The notes beneath the pieces are model-generated. The model did not search any database. It had not been told where the DNA came from and saw only the letters and a list, made by a program, of their open reading frames with translations. A stretch of 64,000 nt of DNA from Bin87 sp965220105 (GTDB lineage: Bacteria > Chloroflexota > Dehalococcoidia > Lucifugimonadales > UBA3495), in NCBI GenBank assembly GCA_965220105.1, contig OZ244811.1:2790001-2854000 (forward strand), given 5' to 3'. Numbering within the stretch: the stretch's first letter is position 1; every line of letters begins with the position of its first letter. Shown piece after piece: positions 22,753 to 30,260 of this stretch. A program made the translations under genes and the position numbers.

Positions 22753-23145
22753 ATGCTTGCAATGCTGTACGAAGTGGAAGTAATCGCCGCGGGCAACAGC
22801 CCCATGGACCTGAACCGGGTATTCGACCTGCTCACCGACCCCAAGCCCGTTCAGCGCATCCTGGCGCCCGACCCCAGGGGCGCCGACGTCTGGTGCGACG
22901 TAACCGGCTGGGAAGATGGCGAACCCTGTCCGGCCATGGCCGCCCTTTCGGAAGACTCTGGCGAGGGCGTCGTCATGCTGATTTACGGTGGCGAGGACGG
23001 GATCCGGCTCAAGCCGGCGGAACCGTCGGCTGATTGGGACGCCGAGGCGTCAGACCAATGGGGCGAAGCCTGCCTGATGCTGGGCAGCGACATCCAGATT
23101 GAATACGTCCCGTCGGGGTGGGACTTCAGTCAGCATCCTCACTGA
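22753..23145 (+). CDS. Small acidic protein of unknown function
   Basis: About 130 residues from ATG 22753 (or ATG 22762, MLYEVEVIAAG). Rich in Asp, Glu and Trp, with no membrane segment: NRVFDLLTDPKPVQRIL, WCDVTGWEDGEPCPAMA, DIQIEYVPSGWDFSQ. No family is recognised. It has no obvious ribosome binding site, and its last 20 bases overlap the convergent pentapeptide gene. A coding gene is plausible from composition and length but not certain. Confidence 0.5.
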   Translation: MLAMLYEVEVIAAGNSPMDLNRVFDLLTDPKPVQRILAPDPRGADVWCDVTGWEDGEPCPAMAALSEDSGEGVVMLIYGGEDGIRLKPAEPSADWDAEASDQWGEACLMLGSDIQIEYVPSGWDFSQHPH

Positions 23146-24385
23146 CCGGCGCTTCCGCCAGCGGGGGTGGCTCGGCGGTCAACGCGCCCATCACGCCCGG
23201 CACGTCCCGCCGGTACCCGCCCTTCCGGTCCTTGCGCGGACGCATCTGGGCCCAGGGCAAACAGCGCAGATACCGTCGCACATCATCGTCGTCATGGTCC
23301 AGACAATCGTCCATGGTCAAGGCGAGGAGGAACACCCGCCTGGCGCTGGACGAAGTTTGCCGCTGGATAATGTCGTTGTAGAGACGCCAGCAGTACGCGC
23401 TCTCCAGTCCCTCCCGAGAGCACATCAGGGCGACTCGGTCGAAGTTGCGGAACCGGCTCATGGGCGGAAATACCTGGGTGTTGTAAACGGTCTCTTCGTC
23501 GTCGGCCAGCAGGCTCCAGCATTGCAACCCGCGCTCCCGCAGCTCGTTTTCCAGCCAATACAGGACGGTGGCGTCCAGCACCGAACCGATGAGCAGGATG
23601 CGATGGTAGGCTTCTGCCGATTCCTGCAACTTCATACGACCATCGATGAAATCGGCGGGAACTCCTGCCGAACGCAGGAAAATGTCCGCAATGCTGCCGT
23701 TGGAGCGGGCCAGCGTGTCTGCGCCGACGATGCTGGGGCCATCGTGTCGCACAGTATGCAGCGCCAGCGCGGAGCTCAAATCGCAGTCTCCGAAGAGGGT
23801 CATGTCGACCACGCAATCCTGCAGGAGCGTGCGGTCCAGGCGGGTGCGTACCAGGATGGCGCGCCTGAGGTCGCATCCGCTGAGGTTGGCCACGTCCAGG
23901 CAGGCCGAGTTGAGCCGGGCCCCGCTCAGGTTGGCGTCAGTGAGGTCAGCCATCGTGAGGTCCACTTCGGTTAGATTGGCGCCGGCAAGGTTAGCGCCCA
24001 CCAGGGTAGCGAAAGCGGCGTCGCAGTTGGACAGGTCGGCGCCGCGCAGGTCGGCATTGTCCAGGTTGCAGCCCCGCAGGTTGGAGCGGATGAACGAAAC
24101 ACCCGCCGCCTGAGCGTCGGTAAAGGTGGCCCGGTTCAGGTTGCACCGGGAAAGGTGGGCTTCTCGCAGCGACGCGCCGGTGAAGTTGCCGTTACGCAGG
24201 TCGGCGGTGGTCAGGTCGATTTCGCTCAAGTCATCATAGGCCAGGTCAACGCCGGGCATTCGTATTCCGGAAAGGTAGGCTCCGGAGAGGTTCATCCGCT
24301 CGCGCATCTGGAAGAACTGGGCTCGCCATCGCGCGATGGCAAAGGTGCGCCTCCTGGCGATGGCGACGTGTTCCGGGTTGGCCAA
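23126..24385 (-). CDS. Pentapeptide-repeat protein with C-terminal TIR-like domain
   Basis: 419 residues. Residues about 30-215 form a right-handed beta-helix of A(D/N)LxX pentapeptides (NLSGAYLSGIRMPGVDLAY, ANLAGANLTEVDLTMADLT). The C-terminal part (about 265-380) has the layout of a TIR domain: HRILLIGSVLDATVLYWLEN for strand A and helix A, RERGLQCWSLLADDEE, then VALMCSREGLESAYCWRLYN. The match is weak and the usual catalytic Glu is not clear. Pentapeptide-TIR fusions occur in bacterial immune-type proteins. TTG 24385 is the likely start, with GGAG seven bases upstream. Predicted cytoplasmic. Confidence 0.72.
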   Translation of the reverse strand: MANPEHVAIARRRTFAIARWRAQFFQMRERMNLSGAYLSGIRMPGVDLAYDDLSEIDLTTADLRNGNFTGASLREAHLSRCNLNRATFTDAQAAGVSFIRSNLRGCNLDNADLRGADLSNCDAAFATLVGANLAGANLTEVDLTMADLTDANLSGARLNSACLDVANLSGCDLRRAILVRTRLDRTLLQDCVVDMTLFGDCDLSSALALHTVRHDGPSIVGADTLARSNGSIADIFLRSAGVPADFIDGRMKLQESAEAYHRILLIGSVLDATVLYWLENELRERGLQCWSLLADDEETVYNTQVFPPMSRFRNFDRVALMCSREGLESAYCWRLYNDIIQRQTSSSARRVFLLALTMDDCLDHDDDDVRRYLRCLPWAQMRPRKDRKGGYRRDVPGVMGALTAEPPPLAEAPVSEDAD

Positions 24386-24419
24386 ACCGCTACTCCAACA
24401 TCTTCCCCGGCGTTACTAA

Positions 24420-24446
24420 AAGCCCCTCTCCCACGAGGAGAGGGGC
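24420..24446. repeat. Family B hairpin
   Basis: GCCCCTCTCCCACGAGGAGAGGGGC is a compact hairpin without the usual tail, between the pentapeptide gene promoter side and the end of the LLM flavoprotein gene. It could act in transcription termination for the upstream gene, though no T tract follows. Confidence 0.7.
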
Positions 24447-24473
24447 GGCGGGCGCGATTTCGGATCCCACGGG

Positions 24474-25652
24474 TTAATCATTCCCGTCATCACCGGTCGA
24501 CACGACGGCTTCCCGTCCGACGAACGATGGCATCACGTCCGCCGCAAATATGGATAACTGCTCCCGGAACTCATGCCAGGGCATGCCCTCCGGCCACTGC
24601 AACACGATGTCCTCCAGGCCCGGGTATTTCTCCTCAATGTCCCGCAGGAAACCGATAAAATCGGCCGGCGAACCGCAGAACCAGGCTTTTTGATCAACGC
24701 CGTCTTCGATGCGCGGAGTGCGCGCCGGAGCGCCCGGCGTTCCCCACGGTCGGCCCTGTTCATCAGTGTAGCGCACGAACCCGAAGGGAGCGAACCACTT
24801 GTAGCGCTCGTCGTGGAAGGGGCGCACCCGCTCGATGGCCTCCTCCCGGCTGCCGGCGATGTAGAATCCGAAGCCCAGGGCCATGTCGCCGCCCAGGGGA
24901 ATATCGCGCCCAGCCCCTACGGCGGCGGCGTGATATTGGGTGATCATCTGCTCGGCGTAGAGTTCGCCGGTCAGAGCCACCATCGCCTTGATGCCGTTCT
25001 CGGCGATGTAGTTCAGAGTGCGCCCGCTGGCGATGGGTTGCCAGATTTCTACCGGGCGATGCACCGGGCGGGGCACCATGGTGATTTCCTTCAGGTCATA
25101 ACCGCGATACGGCACTTGAGGCGGGATGGTGTAGTACTTCCCCTGGTGGCTCCACGAGTCTTCGTTGAAGGCCTTGAGGATGACCTCCATCTGCTCCAGG
25201 AACAGTTCGCGGTTGGCATCGTTGTCGATGACCGGAGCGCCGAAGGTCTCCACCTCCCGGGAGTGGTAGCCGCGGCCCACGCCGAAGACCATCCGCCCGC
25301 CGGTCAGGATGTCGGCCATGGCGAAGTCCTCGGCCACCCTGAGCGGGTGCCACATCGGGATGATGTTGAACGCCTGCCCGAATTTCAGGTTCTCGGTCTG
25401 TCCGGCCAGGTGCACACCCATCAGAATCAGGTTCGGGATGCACTCGTACCCCTCGTGCTGGAAGTGATGCTCCGCCATCCACATGCAGTAGAAGCCCCGT
25501 TGGTCCATGTGCTTGGCCAATTCCAGGGCATGGTCGTAAGCCTGGGCCAACTGCTCGTTGGAGTATCGCCGCTCGTCGGCCGGCGTGCCGTCGGCGCCCA
25601 CGTCGTCCAGGTCAATTTGCCCGACGTAAAGAACGGAAAACCGCTTGATCAT
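24474..25652 (-). CDS. LLM-class (luciferase-like) flavin-dependent oxidoreductase
   Basis: 392 residues with the bacterial luciferase-like barrel: FYCMWMAEHHFQHEGYECIP, NLKFGQAFNIIPMWHPLRVAED and the FMN/F420 loop ILTGGRMVFGVGRGYHSREVE. Typical members are FMNH2- or F420-dependent monooxygenases. SAR202-type Chloroflexota encode many such paralogs, proposed to oxidise recalcitrant organic matter; that link is inference here. The flavin reductase at 42368 could supply reduced flavin. Confidence 0.9.
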   Translation of the reverse strand: MIKRFSVLYVGQIDLDDVGADGTPADERRYSNEQLAQAYDHALELAKHMDQRGFYCMWMAEHHFQHEGYECIPNLILMGVHLAGQTENLKFGQAFNIIPMWHPLRVAEDFAMADILTGGRMVFGVGRGYHSREVETFGAPVIDNDANRELFLEQMEVILKAFNEDSWSHQGKYYTIPPQVPYRGYDLKEITMVPRPVHRPVEIWQPIASGRTLNYIAENGIKAMVALTGELYAEQMITQYHAAAVGAGRDIPLGGDMALGFGFYIAGSREEAIERVRPFHDERYKWFAPFGFVRYTDEQGRPWGTPGAPARTPRIEDGVDQKAWFCGSPADFIGFLRDIEEKYPGLEDIVLQWPEGMPWHEFREQLSIFAADVMPSFVGREAVVSTGDDGND

Positions 25653-25754
25653 CTAATGGAGTCTCCGAATTCAGACTGGCCGGCATTATAGCACGCAGGT
25701 TTCACCGTGCTCTCCTTCCATCCACGGGTAAGGCCGCCAACCGGCGCAACGATT

Positions 25755-25798
25755 CCCCTCTCCCTCGATGGGAGAGGGTGAGGGTGAGGGTGAGAGTG
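25755..25798. repeat. Family B hairpin
   Basis: CCCCTCTCCCTCGATGGGAGAGGG followed by an expanded tail with GTGAGG and GTGAGA steps. It precedes the SDR gene and its promoter region. Confidence 0.8.
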
Positions 25799-25863
25799 AT
25801 TTTGTCGCGCCCGCATTCCGCTATAATCCCAGCATTCATTTTGAAACCAATGGAGGCAATCCC

Positions 25864-26640
25864 ATGGATTTGAGCCTGAACGGGAAAGTCGCGATGATTA
25901 CCGGCGGCAGCCGGGGGCTGGGACGGCAGTGCGCGCTGGCGCTGGGACGCGAGGGCTGCGCCGTCGCCATCTGTGGGCGCAGCGGAGACCAGGTGAAAGA
26001 AACCACTGCCGAGCTCAACGGTCTGGGCATCAAGGCCAACGGCAGTCAGGCCGACGTCACCAACGCCGATGACGTCGCCCGCTTCCTGCAGGAAACTACT
26101 GATGCGCTGGGCGCGCCGGACATCCTGGTGAACAACGTTGGTGGCCGTCGCGGTTCGACGCTCTTCGATGAAACCACCATGGAGCAGTTTATCGAGGGGC
26201 TGGAGGTGAATCTGCTCTCGGCGGTGCGGCTCACCAAGCTGGCGTTGCCCCACATGCAGGCCCAGGGCTGGGGGCGCGTTATCAACATTGCGTCCATCTA
26301 CGGACGCGAGCACGGCGGCTCGGTGGACTACATGACTGGCAAGGCCGGCATGATCGCATTTTCCAAGCACCTTGCGTTGCAGCTGGCCCAGACCGGCGTA
26401 CTGGTGAATTGCGTCGCGCCGGGCAGCATTGACTTCCCCGGCAGCACCTGGGATCGCTTCCAGCAGAACAATACCCCCGAGGTGGTGGACGAGTTCATCG
26501 ACCGCAACCTGCCGATGGGCAAGTTCGGCTGGCCGGAACCCATCGGCGAAACCGTCGCCTTCCTCGCCTCCGACCGGGCCAACCTGATTACCGGCGCCTG
26601 CATCAACGTGGACGGCGGCCAGTCCAAATCCCTGTTCTAA
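25864..26640 (+). CDS. Short-chain dehydrogenase/reductase, divergent SDR
   Basis: 258 residues. TGGSRGLGRQCALALGREG is the cofactor site and CGRSGDQVKE the loop after beta-2; Arg there favours NADP. NNVGG replaces the usual NNAG. INIASIYGREHGGSVDYMTGK carries the catalytic Ser and the YxxxK motif. GGAGG lies seven bases before the ATG. It is of the 3-oxoacyl-ACP reductase-like type and is not a close paralog of the three SDRs at 3-14 kb. Confidence 0.88.
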   Translation: MDLSLNGKVAMITGGSRGLGRQCALALGREGCAVAICGRSGDQVKETTAELNGLGIKANGSQADVTNADDVARFLQETTDALGAPDILVNNVGGRRGSTLFDETTMEQFIEGLEVNLLSAVRLTKLALPHMQAQGWGRVINIASIYGREHGGSVDYMTGKAGMIAFSKHLALQLAQTGVLVNCVAPGSIDFPGSTWDRFQQNNTPEVVDEFIDRNLPMGKFGWPEPIGETVAFLASDRANLITGACINVDGGQSKSLF

Positions 26641-26649
26641 TCGACGCGG

Positions 26650-26885
26650 CCCTCACCCCAACCCCTCTCCCAGGGGGAGACCTTTGCATAAACTGTCATT
26701 GCGAGCGAAGCGCGGCAATCTCGAAGCCGAAGATACGATCGTCGCTACAGGAACGAGATTGCCACGTCGCTGTCGCTCCTCGCAATGACGCCCATTGTGC
26801 AACCCTCTCCCAAGGGAGCGGGTTAGGGAGAGGGTGAATATCCCGCCGCTACGATGGCTGAATCCCCTCTCCCGCCAGGGGAGAG
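26650..26885. repeat. Repeat cluster: Family A flanked by Family B copies
   Basis: Family B in reverse (CCCTCACCCCAACCCCTCTC) at 26650-26681 is followed by a complete Family A element at 26694-26789 (TGTCATTGCGAGCGAAGCGC ... CTCCTCGCAATGAC). After it come two more Family B copies at about 26803-26838 and 26863-26885. These fill the 249-base gap between the convergent SDR and hydrolase genes. Confidence 0.85.
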
Positions 26886-26889
26886 GGAG

Positions 26890-27708
26890 TTAGGCCGCCT
26901 GATGCACCGTGCCGATGAACTCCTGCCACGCCAGCACGCATTTCTCCGGCGCTGAGTGCTGTACGTACCCGCTGGCGCCCGGAACCCGGGCGATCATAGC
27001 GTTGGGCATGCGTTCCACCTGACCCTGGGCCCGGTCGGGGATGTCGCCCTCGCTGAGCTCGCCAACCATCGCCAACGCCGGCGTCTGGATACTCGGCAGC
27101 TTGTCGGACAGGTTCTGCGACGCCAGGTAGGCCAGCGTCTCCAGCACCACGTGCCGGGAGGTCTGCCCCATCTGCTGGATGTACCACTCGTGATGCTCGG
27201 GAGCATCGTCGGCGCTGACCCGCCGACCTCCGGTGGCGCGCGCCCAGCCCTCAACTCCTTCTTCCGCCACCAGGTTATAGTAGTTCTGGTAGGTGTCCAC
27301 GCCCGTGAAGTTGTAGGGCGACGTGCAGGTGGTGACGGTGTGCAGCCGCTCCGGGTATTCGTAGGCGAACTGTAGCGCGATGGTGCCGCCGATGGTCTCG
27401 CCAATCAGGTGCACCTTGTCCAGCGACAGGTAGTCCAGCAGGTTACGCAAATCGGCGGCGAAGCCCTCCAGCGACCAGTTGTAGCCGGGTTCGGGAACCG
27501 TGGAGCGTCCGAACCCCCGGGCGTCCACCCGGATGACCCGGTACTGACGCGCCAGCAGGGGCGGCCAGGCGTACCACAGCCGGCCGTTCTTGGCGTTGCC
27601 GTGGTGCAGTACGATGGTTTCCACCGTGTCCGGGTCACGCCACGGGTCGGTGAAATTATCGTCGTCGTAGTACATCTCCAGGTTATTGGCGAGCTTCGCA
27701 ACCGGCAT
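26890..27708 (-). CDS. Alpha/beta-hydrolase with Thr at the nucleophile elbow
   Basis: 272 residues of the alpha/beta-hydrolase fold: TIVLHHGNAKNGRLWYAWPP (oxyanion side), VIRVDARGFGRSTVPEPG, LIGETIGGTIALQFAYEYPE (elbow) and GASGYVQHSAPEKC (His). The usual G-x-S-x-G is G-E-T-I-G, so Thr replaces Ser, which would alter or abolish esterase activity. It follows the cupin gene on the same strand, 118 bases downstream of it, and may be the end of the nitrate-cluster transcript. Substrate unknown. Confidence 0.85.
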   Translation of the reverse strand: MPVAKLANNLEMYYDDDNFTDPWRDPDTVETIVLHHGNAKNGRLWYAWPPLLARQYRVIRVDARGFGRSTVPEPGYNWSLEGFAADLRNLLDYLSLDKVHLIGETIGGTIALQFAYEYPERLHTVTTCTSPYNFTGVDTYQNYYNLVAEEGVEGWARATGGRRVSADDAPEHHEWYIQQMGQTSRHVVLETLAYLASQNLSDKLPSIQTPALAMVGELSEGDIPDRAQGQVERMPNAMIARVPGASGYVQHSAPEKCVLAWQEFIGTVHQAA

Positions 27709-27778
27709 GGTGAACTCCTTTACTGGGTCGGCAAACTACTATTGGGGCGGCAAACTACGTTGGGCAAAATCCGTGCTG

Positions 27779-27820
27779 TCCCTTCTGCCTCGATGGGAGA
27801 GGGCTGGGGTGAGGGTGAAC
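27779..27820. repeat. Family B hairpin, diverged left arm
   Basis: CCCTTCTGCCTCGATGGGAGAGGG then CTGGGGTGAGGGTGAA, in the gap between the cupin and hydrolase genes. Confidence 0.75.
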
Positions 27821-27826
27821 CGTGCC

Positions 27827-28204
27827 CTAAACCCCGAGTCCGCCGCCGGGCGTCTGATCGGCCAGGGGAATCTGCACGCTGATCCGGTCGGCAGTCCCGA
27901 CGCTGCGGGTGGTGTGGCCGCGGCCCGACAGGTCCTCACATAGCTCGATGTCGCCAACGTTGAAGATCCGCTTGGCGCCGTCGCCCAGGCCGATTTCCAC
28001 CTGGCCCTGCAACGTGATGACGTATTGGCGGCGGGGCGCGGTATGGAATTCCACCAACTGGCCTGGGGTCAGTTTGCTGAACTGCACGCCCGTGGCGCTC
28101 TCCGTAGCCGTCCGCATGGCGTGGCCAACCTGCTCGAAAGGCAGGTCAAGGTCTTCAATGTGCGACTCGCCGTCTGCTCCGGTGTAAATCCTGACTGCCT
28201 GCAT
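27827..28204 (-). CDS. Cupin-domain protein
   Basis: 125 residues, single small beta-barrel: QFSKLTPGQLVEFHTAPRRQ and YVITLQGQVEIGLGDG correspond to the first cupin motif (with only one His, in FHTAPRRQ), and VGDIELCEDLSGRGHTT to the second. A role in metal-dependent catalysis is uncertain because the metal ligands are sparse. It lies downstream of narK. Confidence 0.8.
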   Translation of the reverse strand: MQAVRIYTGADGESHIEDLDLPFEQVGHAMRTATESATGVQFSKLTPGQLVEFHTAPRRQYVITLQGQVEIGLGDGAKRIFNVGDIELCEDLSGRGHTTRSVGTADRISVQIPLADQTPGGGLGV

Positions 28205-28277
28205 GTGGCGCTACCTCCGCGGTCGTATCGGATGCCGCCATCATAGCACCTCAACTTGTTGCCGAAGAACCAAAAAC

Positions 28278-28319
28278 CCCCTCTCCCTTGATGGGAGAGG
28301 GTTGGGGTGAGGGTGAAAT
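28278..28319. repeat. Family B hairpin
   Basis: CCCTCTCCCTTGATGGGAGAGGG with tail TTGGGGTGAGGGTGAAA, identical in type to the copy at 10972. It lies just downstream of the narK stop. Confidence 0.85.
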
Positions 28320-28359
28320 CTTCAGAAGCAGGATCGTAGGGATGCCGGCCAACCCTGCT

Positions 28360-29742
28360 TCAGTCCGCCGCCGCCGGAACCGCGGTGGGAGCCGCCGCCG
28401 GAATGCCGGCGCGGATGGCCAGGGCGTTGTCCAGCGCCCGCTGCTCCGCACGCTCAGTTTCCCGGGAGAACCGCACGGCGAACACCAGCACCGACGCCAG
28501 CGCCACTGCAATCCCGATGATCATCAGCGCGCTCTGCGTGCTGAGACTCTCGGACCGGAACAGGAACCCGAAGGCCACCGCTCCGGCGTTGCCGCCCGCG
28601 CCCACGATGCCGGCCACCGAGCCCAGCGCACGCCGGTTGATGAACGGGACCACCGAAAAAGTCGCGCCCTGCGCCATCTTCACGAACAGGCTGAAGACCA
28701 TCATCGCGCCCACGGCCAGCATCAACGATGCCATCTGCGAGAACCATAGCAGCGTGATGCCCTCGCAAAGCAGCACGCTGCCCAGGAACATCACCCGGCC
28801 CTTCAGGCCGAATTTGATGCCGGCCTTATCACCGAACACGCCACCCAGCGTGCGGGCAAAGATGTTCATCAGCCCATAGAGTCCGGCAATGACGCCAGCG
28901 GTGGCCAGGTTCAGCTCGAAGTGGTCGTAGTAGTACAGCGCCGCGATGTTGTTGATGGTCAGTTCCACGCCGAAGCACGCGCCGTAGATGACGAACAGCG
29001 CCCACACCCGGTGGTCCCGCGCCGCTTCCATGAAGGTGCCTTTCACCGCCGATGACGGCGGCATGAGGCCAAGCGCCCGCAGGTCCTTGTAGTTGCCCTC
29101 CGGACAGTCCTGTGTCAGGAAGCAGTAGGCCACGCCTACCAGCAGCAGCGCGGCGCCCGGAATCACCATGGCGATGCGCCAGCCGAAAACCTCGCCGACG
29201 CCGAACATCAACACTCCGGCGAATACCAGCGGCATTGCCATCTGCGTCACGCCACCGCCCAGGTTGCCCCAGCCGGCGGTGGTCGCGTTGGCCGTGCCCA
29301 CCACGTTGGGCGCAAACATGACCGACGTGTGATACTGGGTGATGACGAAAGACGCGCCGATGACGCCGATGGCCAGGCGGAACAGCAGGAACGATTCGTA
29401 GCTATTGGCGAACCCGATGCACATTACCGGTATCGAGCCAACCACCAGCAATCCGCTGTAGGCCGTCCGGGGACCAATCCGGTCGCACAGCCAGCCGAAG
29501 ATCAGGCGAGCGACGATGGTGATGGCAACCGAGGCGATGATGGTGTTGCCGATCTGAGCCTTGCTGAGCAGCAGGTCTTCGCGCACCACCGCCATCAGGG
29601 GCGCGATGCCGAACCAGCCGAAGAAGCACAGGAAGAACGCGAACCAGGTCAGGTGGAAGGTCCGCATCTGGGGCGTGGACAGGCTGAACAGATTTATCCG
29701 GGTAGCCTTCGCGCTTTCTAATGCCGCTCCCGCCATGCTCAT
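28360..29742 (-). CDS. narK: NarK-type nitrate/nitrite MFS transporter
   Basis: 460 residues, about 12 membrane helices. The N-terminal part FHLTWFAFFLCFFGWFGIAP matches the nitrate porter family opening (F-WF-FF--WF---PL). The nitrate signatures are represented by ATTAGWGNLGGGVTQM and by VAGIVGAGGNAGAVAFG, both Gly-rich. It imports nitrate and may exchange nitrite. It is the fourth gene in the nasA-nirB-nirD-narK block, all on the minus strand. Confidence 0.9.
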   Translation of the reverse strand: MSMAGAALESAKATRINLFSLSTPQMRTFHLTWFAFFLCFFGWFGIAPLMAVVREDLLLSKAQIGNTIIASVAITIVARLIFGWLCDRIGPRTAYSGLLVVGSIPVMCIGFANSYESFLLFRLAIGVIGASFVITQYHTSVMFAPNVVGTANATTAGWGNLGGGVTQMAMPLVFAGVLMFGVGEVFGWRIAMVIPGAALLLVGVAYCFLTQDCPEGNYKDLRALGLMPPSSAVKGTFMEAARDHRVWALFVIYGACFGVELTINNIAALYYYDHFELNLATAGVIAGLYGLMNIFARTLGGVFGDKAGIKFGLKGRVMFLGSVLLCEGITLLWFSQMASLMLAVGAMMVFSLFVKMAQGATFSVVPFINRRALGSVAGIVGAGGNAGAVAFGFLFRSESLSTQSALMIIGIAVALASVLVFAVRFSRETERAEQRALDNALAIRAGIPAAAPTAVPAAAD

Positions 29743-29790
29743 TTCTCAACTCCGGTGGCTATGACTGGTGTGCGTAGGCTGTCATTCCGA

Positions 29791-29871
29791 TCCCCTCTCC
29801 CCTGGCAGAAGAGTCGGGTTCGTACTGACCCCCTCTCCCCTGGCGGGAGAGGGTTGGGGTGAGGGGGAAAA
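29791..29871. repeat. Two Family B copies
   Basis: A decayed copy (CCCCTCTCCCCTGGCAGAAG) followed by a full one (CCCTCTCCCCTGGCGGGAGAGGG, tail TTGGGGTGAGGGGGAAA) between narK and nirD. Confidence 0.8.
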
Positions 29872-29885
29872 CTCGGACGACCGCA

Positions 29886-30224
29886 TTACACGCGCAACAG
29901 AATCTCGCCGGCGTCGTTTACGGATACGGAGAAAACCTGCAAGGGGGTGCAGTCATTGCCCACCGGCTCGCCGGTATTCAGGTTGAAGCGGAAGTTGTGC
30001 AGCGGGCACACCAGCGTCGCGCCCCCGATGAGGCTGTCGGCCAGCGGGCCCTCCTGGTGCGGGCAGGCTGCCTGCGTCGCGTAGAGGTCGCCCTGGCGTC
30101 CGCGGAACACGGCCACCGGCGTGCTTCCGGCCAGGAACAGGCGACCCTCGCCCAGGGGAATCTGGTCCTGGTCACCCAGGTTGTACGTCATATCGGTCGT
30201 TGGGGTTGCGGCAATGATTACCAT
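29886..30224 (-). CDS. nirD: Nitrite reductase small subunit, Rieske [2Fe-2S] protein
   Basis: 112 residues with the Rieske ligands AACPHQEGPLAD (Cys-x-His) and LVCPLHNFRFN (Cys-x2-His). NirD supports NirB in NADH-dependent reduction of nitrite to ammonium in the cytoplasm. It lies 36 bases downstream of nirB on the same strand. Confidence 0.92.
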   Translation of the reverse strand: MVIIAATPTTDMTYNLGDQDQIPLGEGRLFLAGSTPVAVFRGRQGDLYATQAACPHQEGPLADSLIGGATLVCPLHNFRFNLNTGEPVGNDCTPLQVFSVSVNDAGEILLRV

Positions 30225-30260
30225 GGGATTACCTCGGGAATGCTTCGGAAATGCGGGGAG

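Noticed and set aside
24573..25691. A 372-codon plus-strand frame
   Set aside because: Antisense of the LLM flavoprotein gene, without motif.
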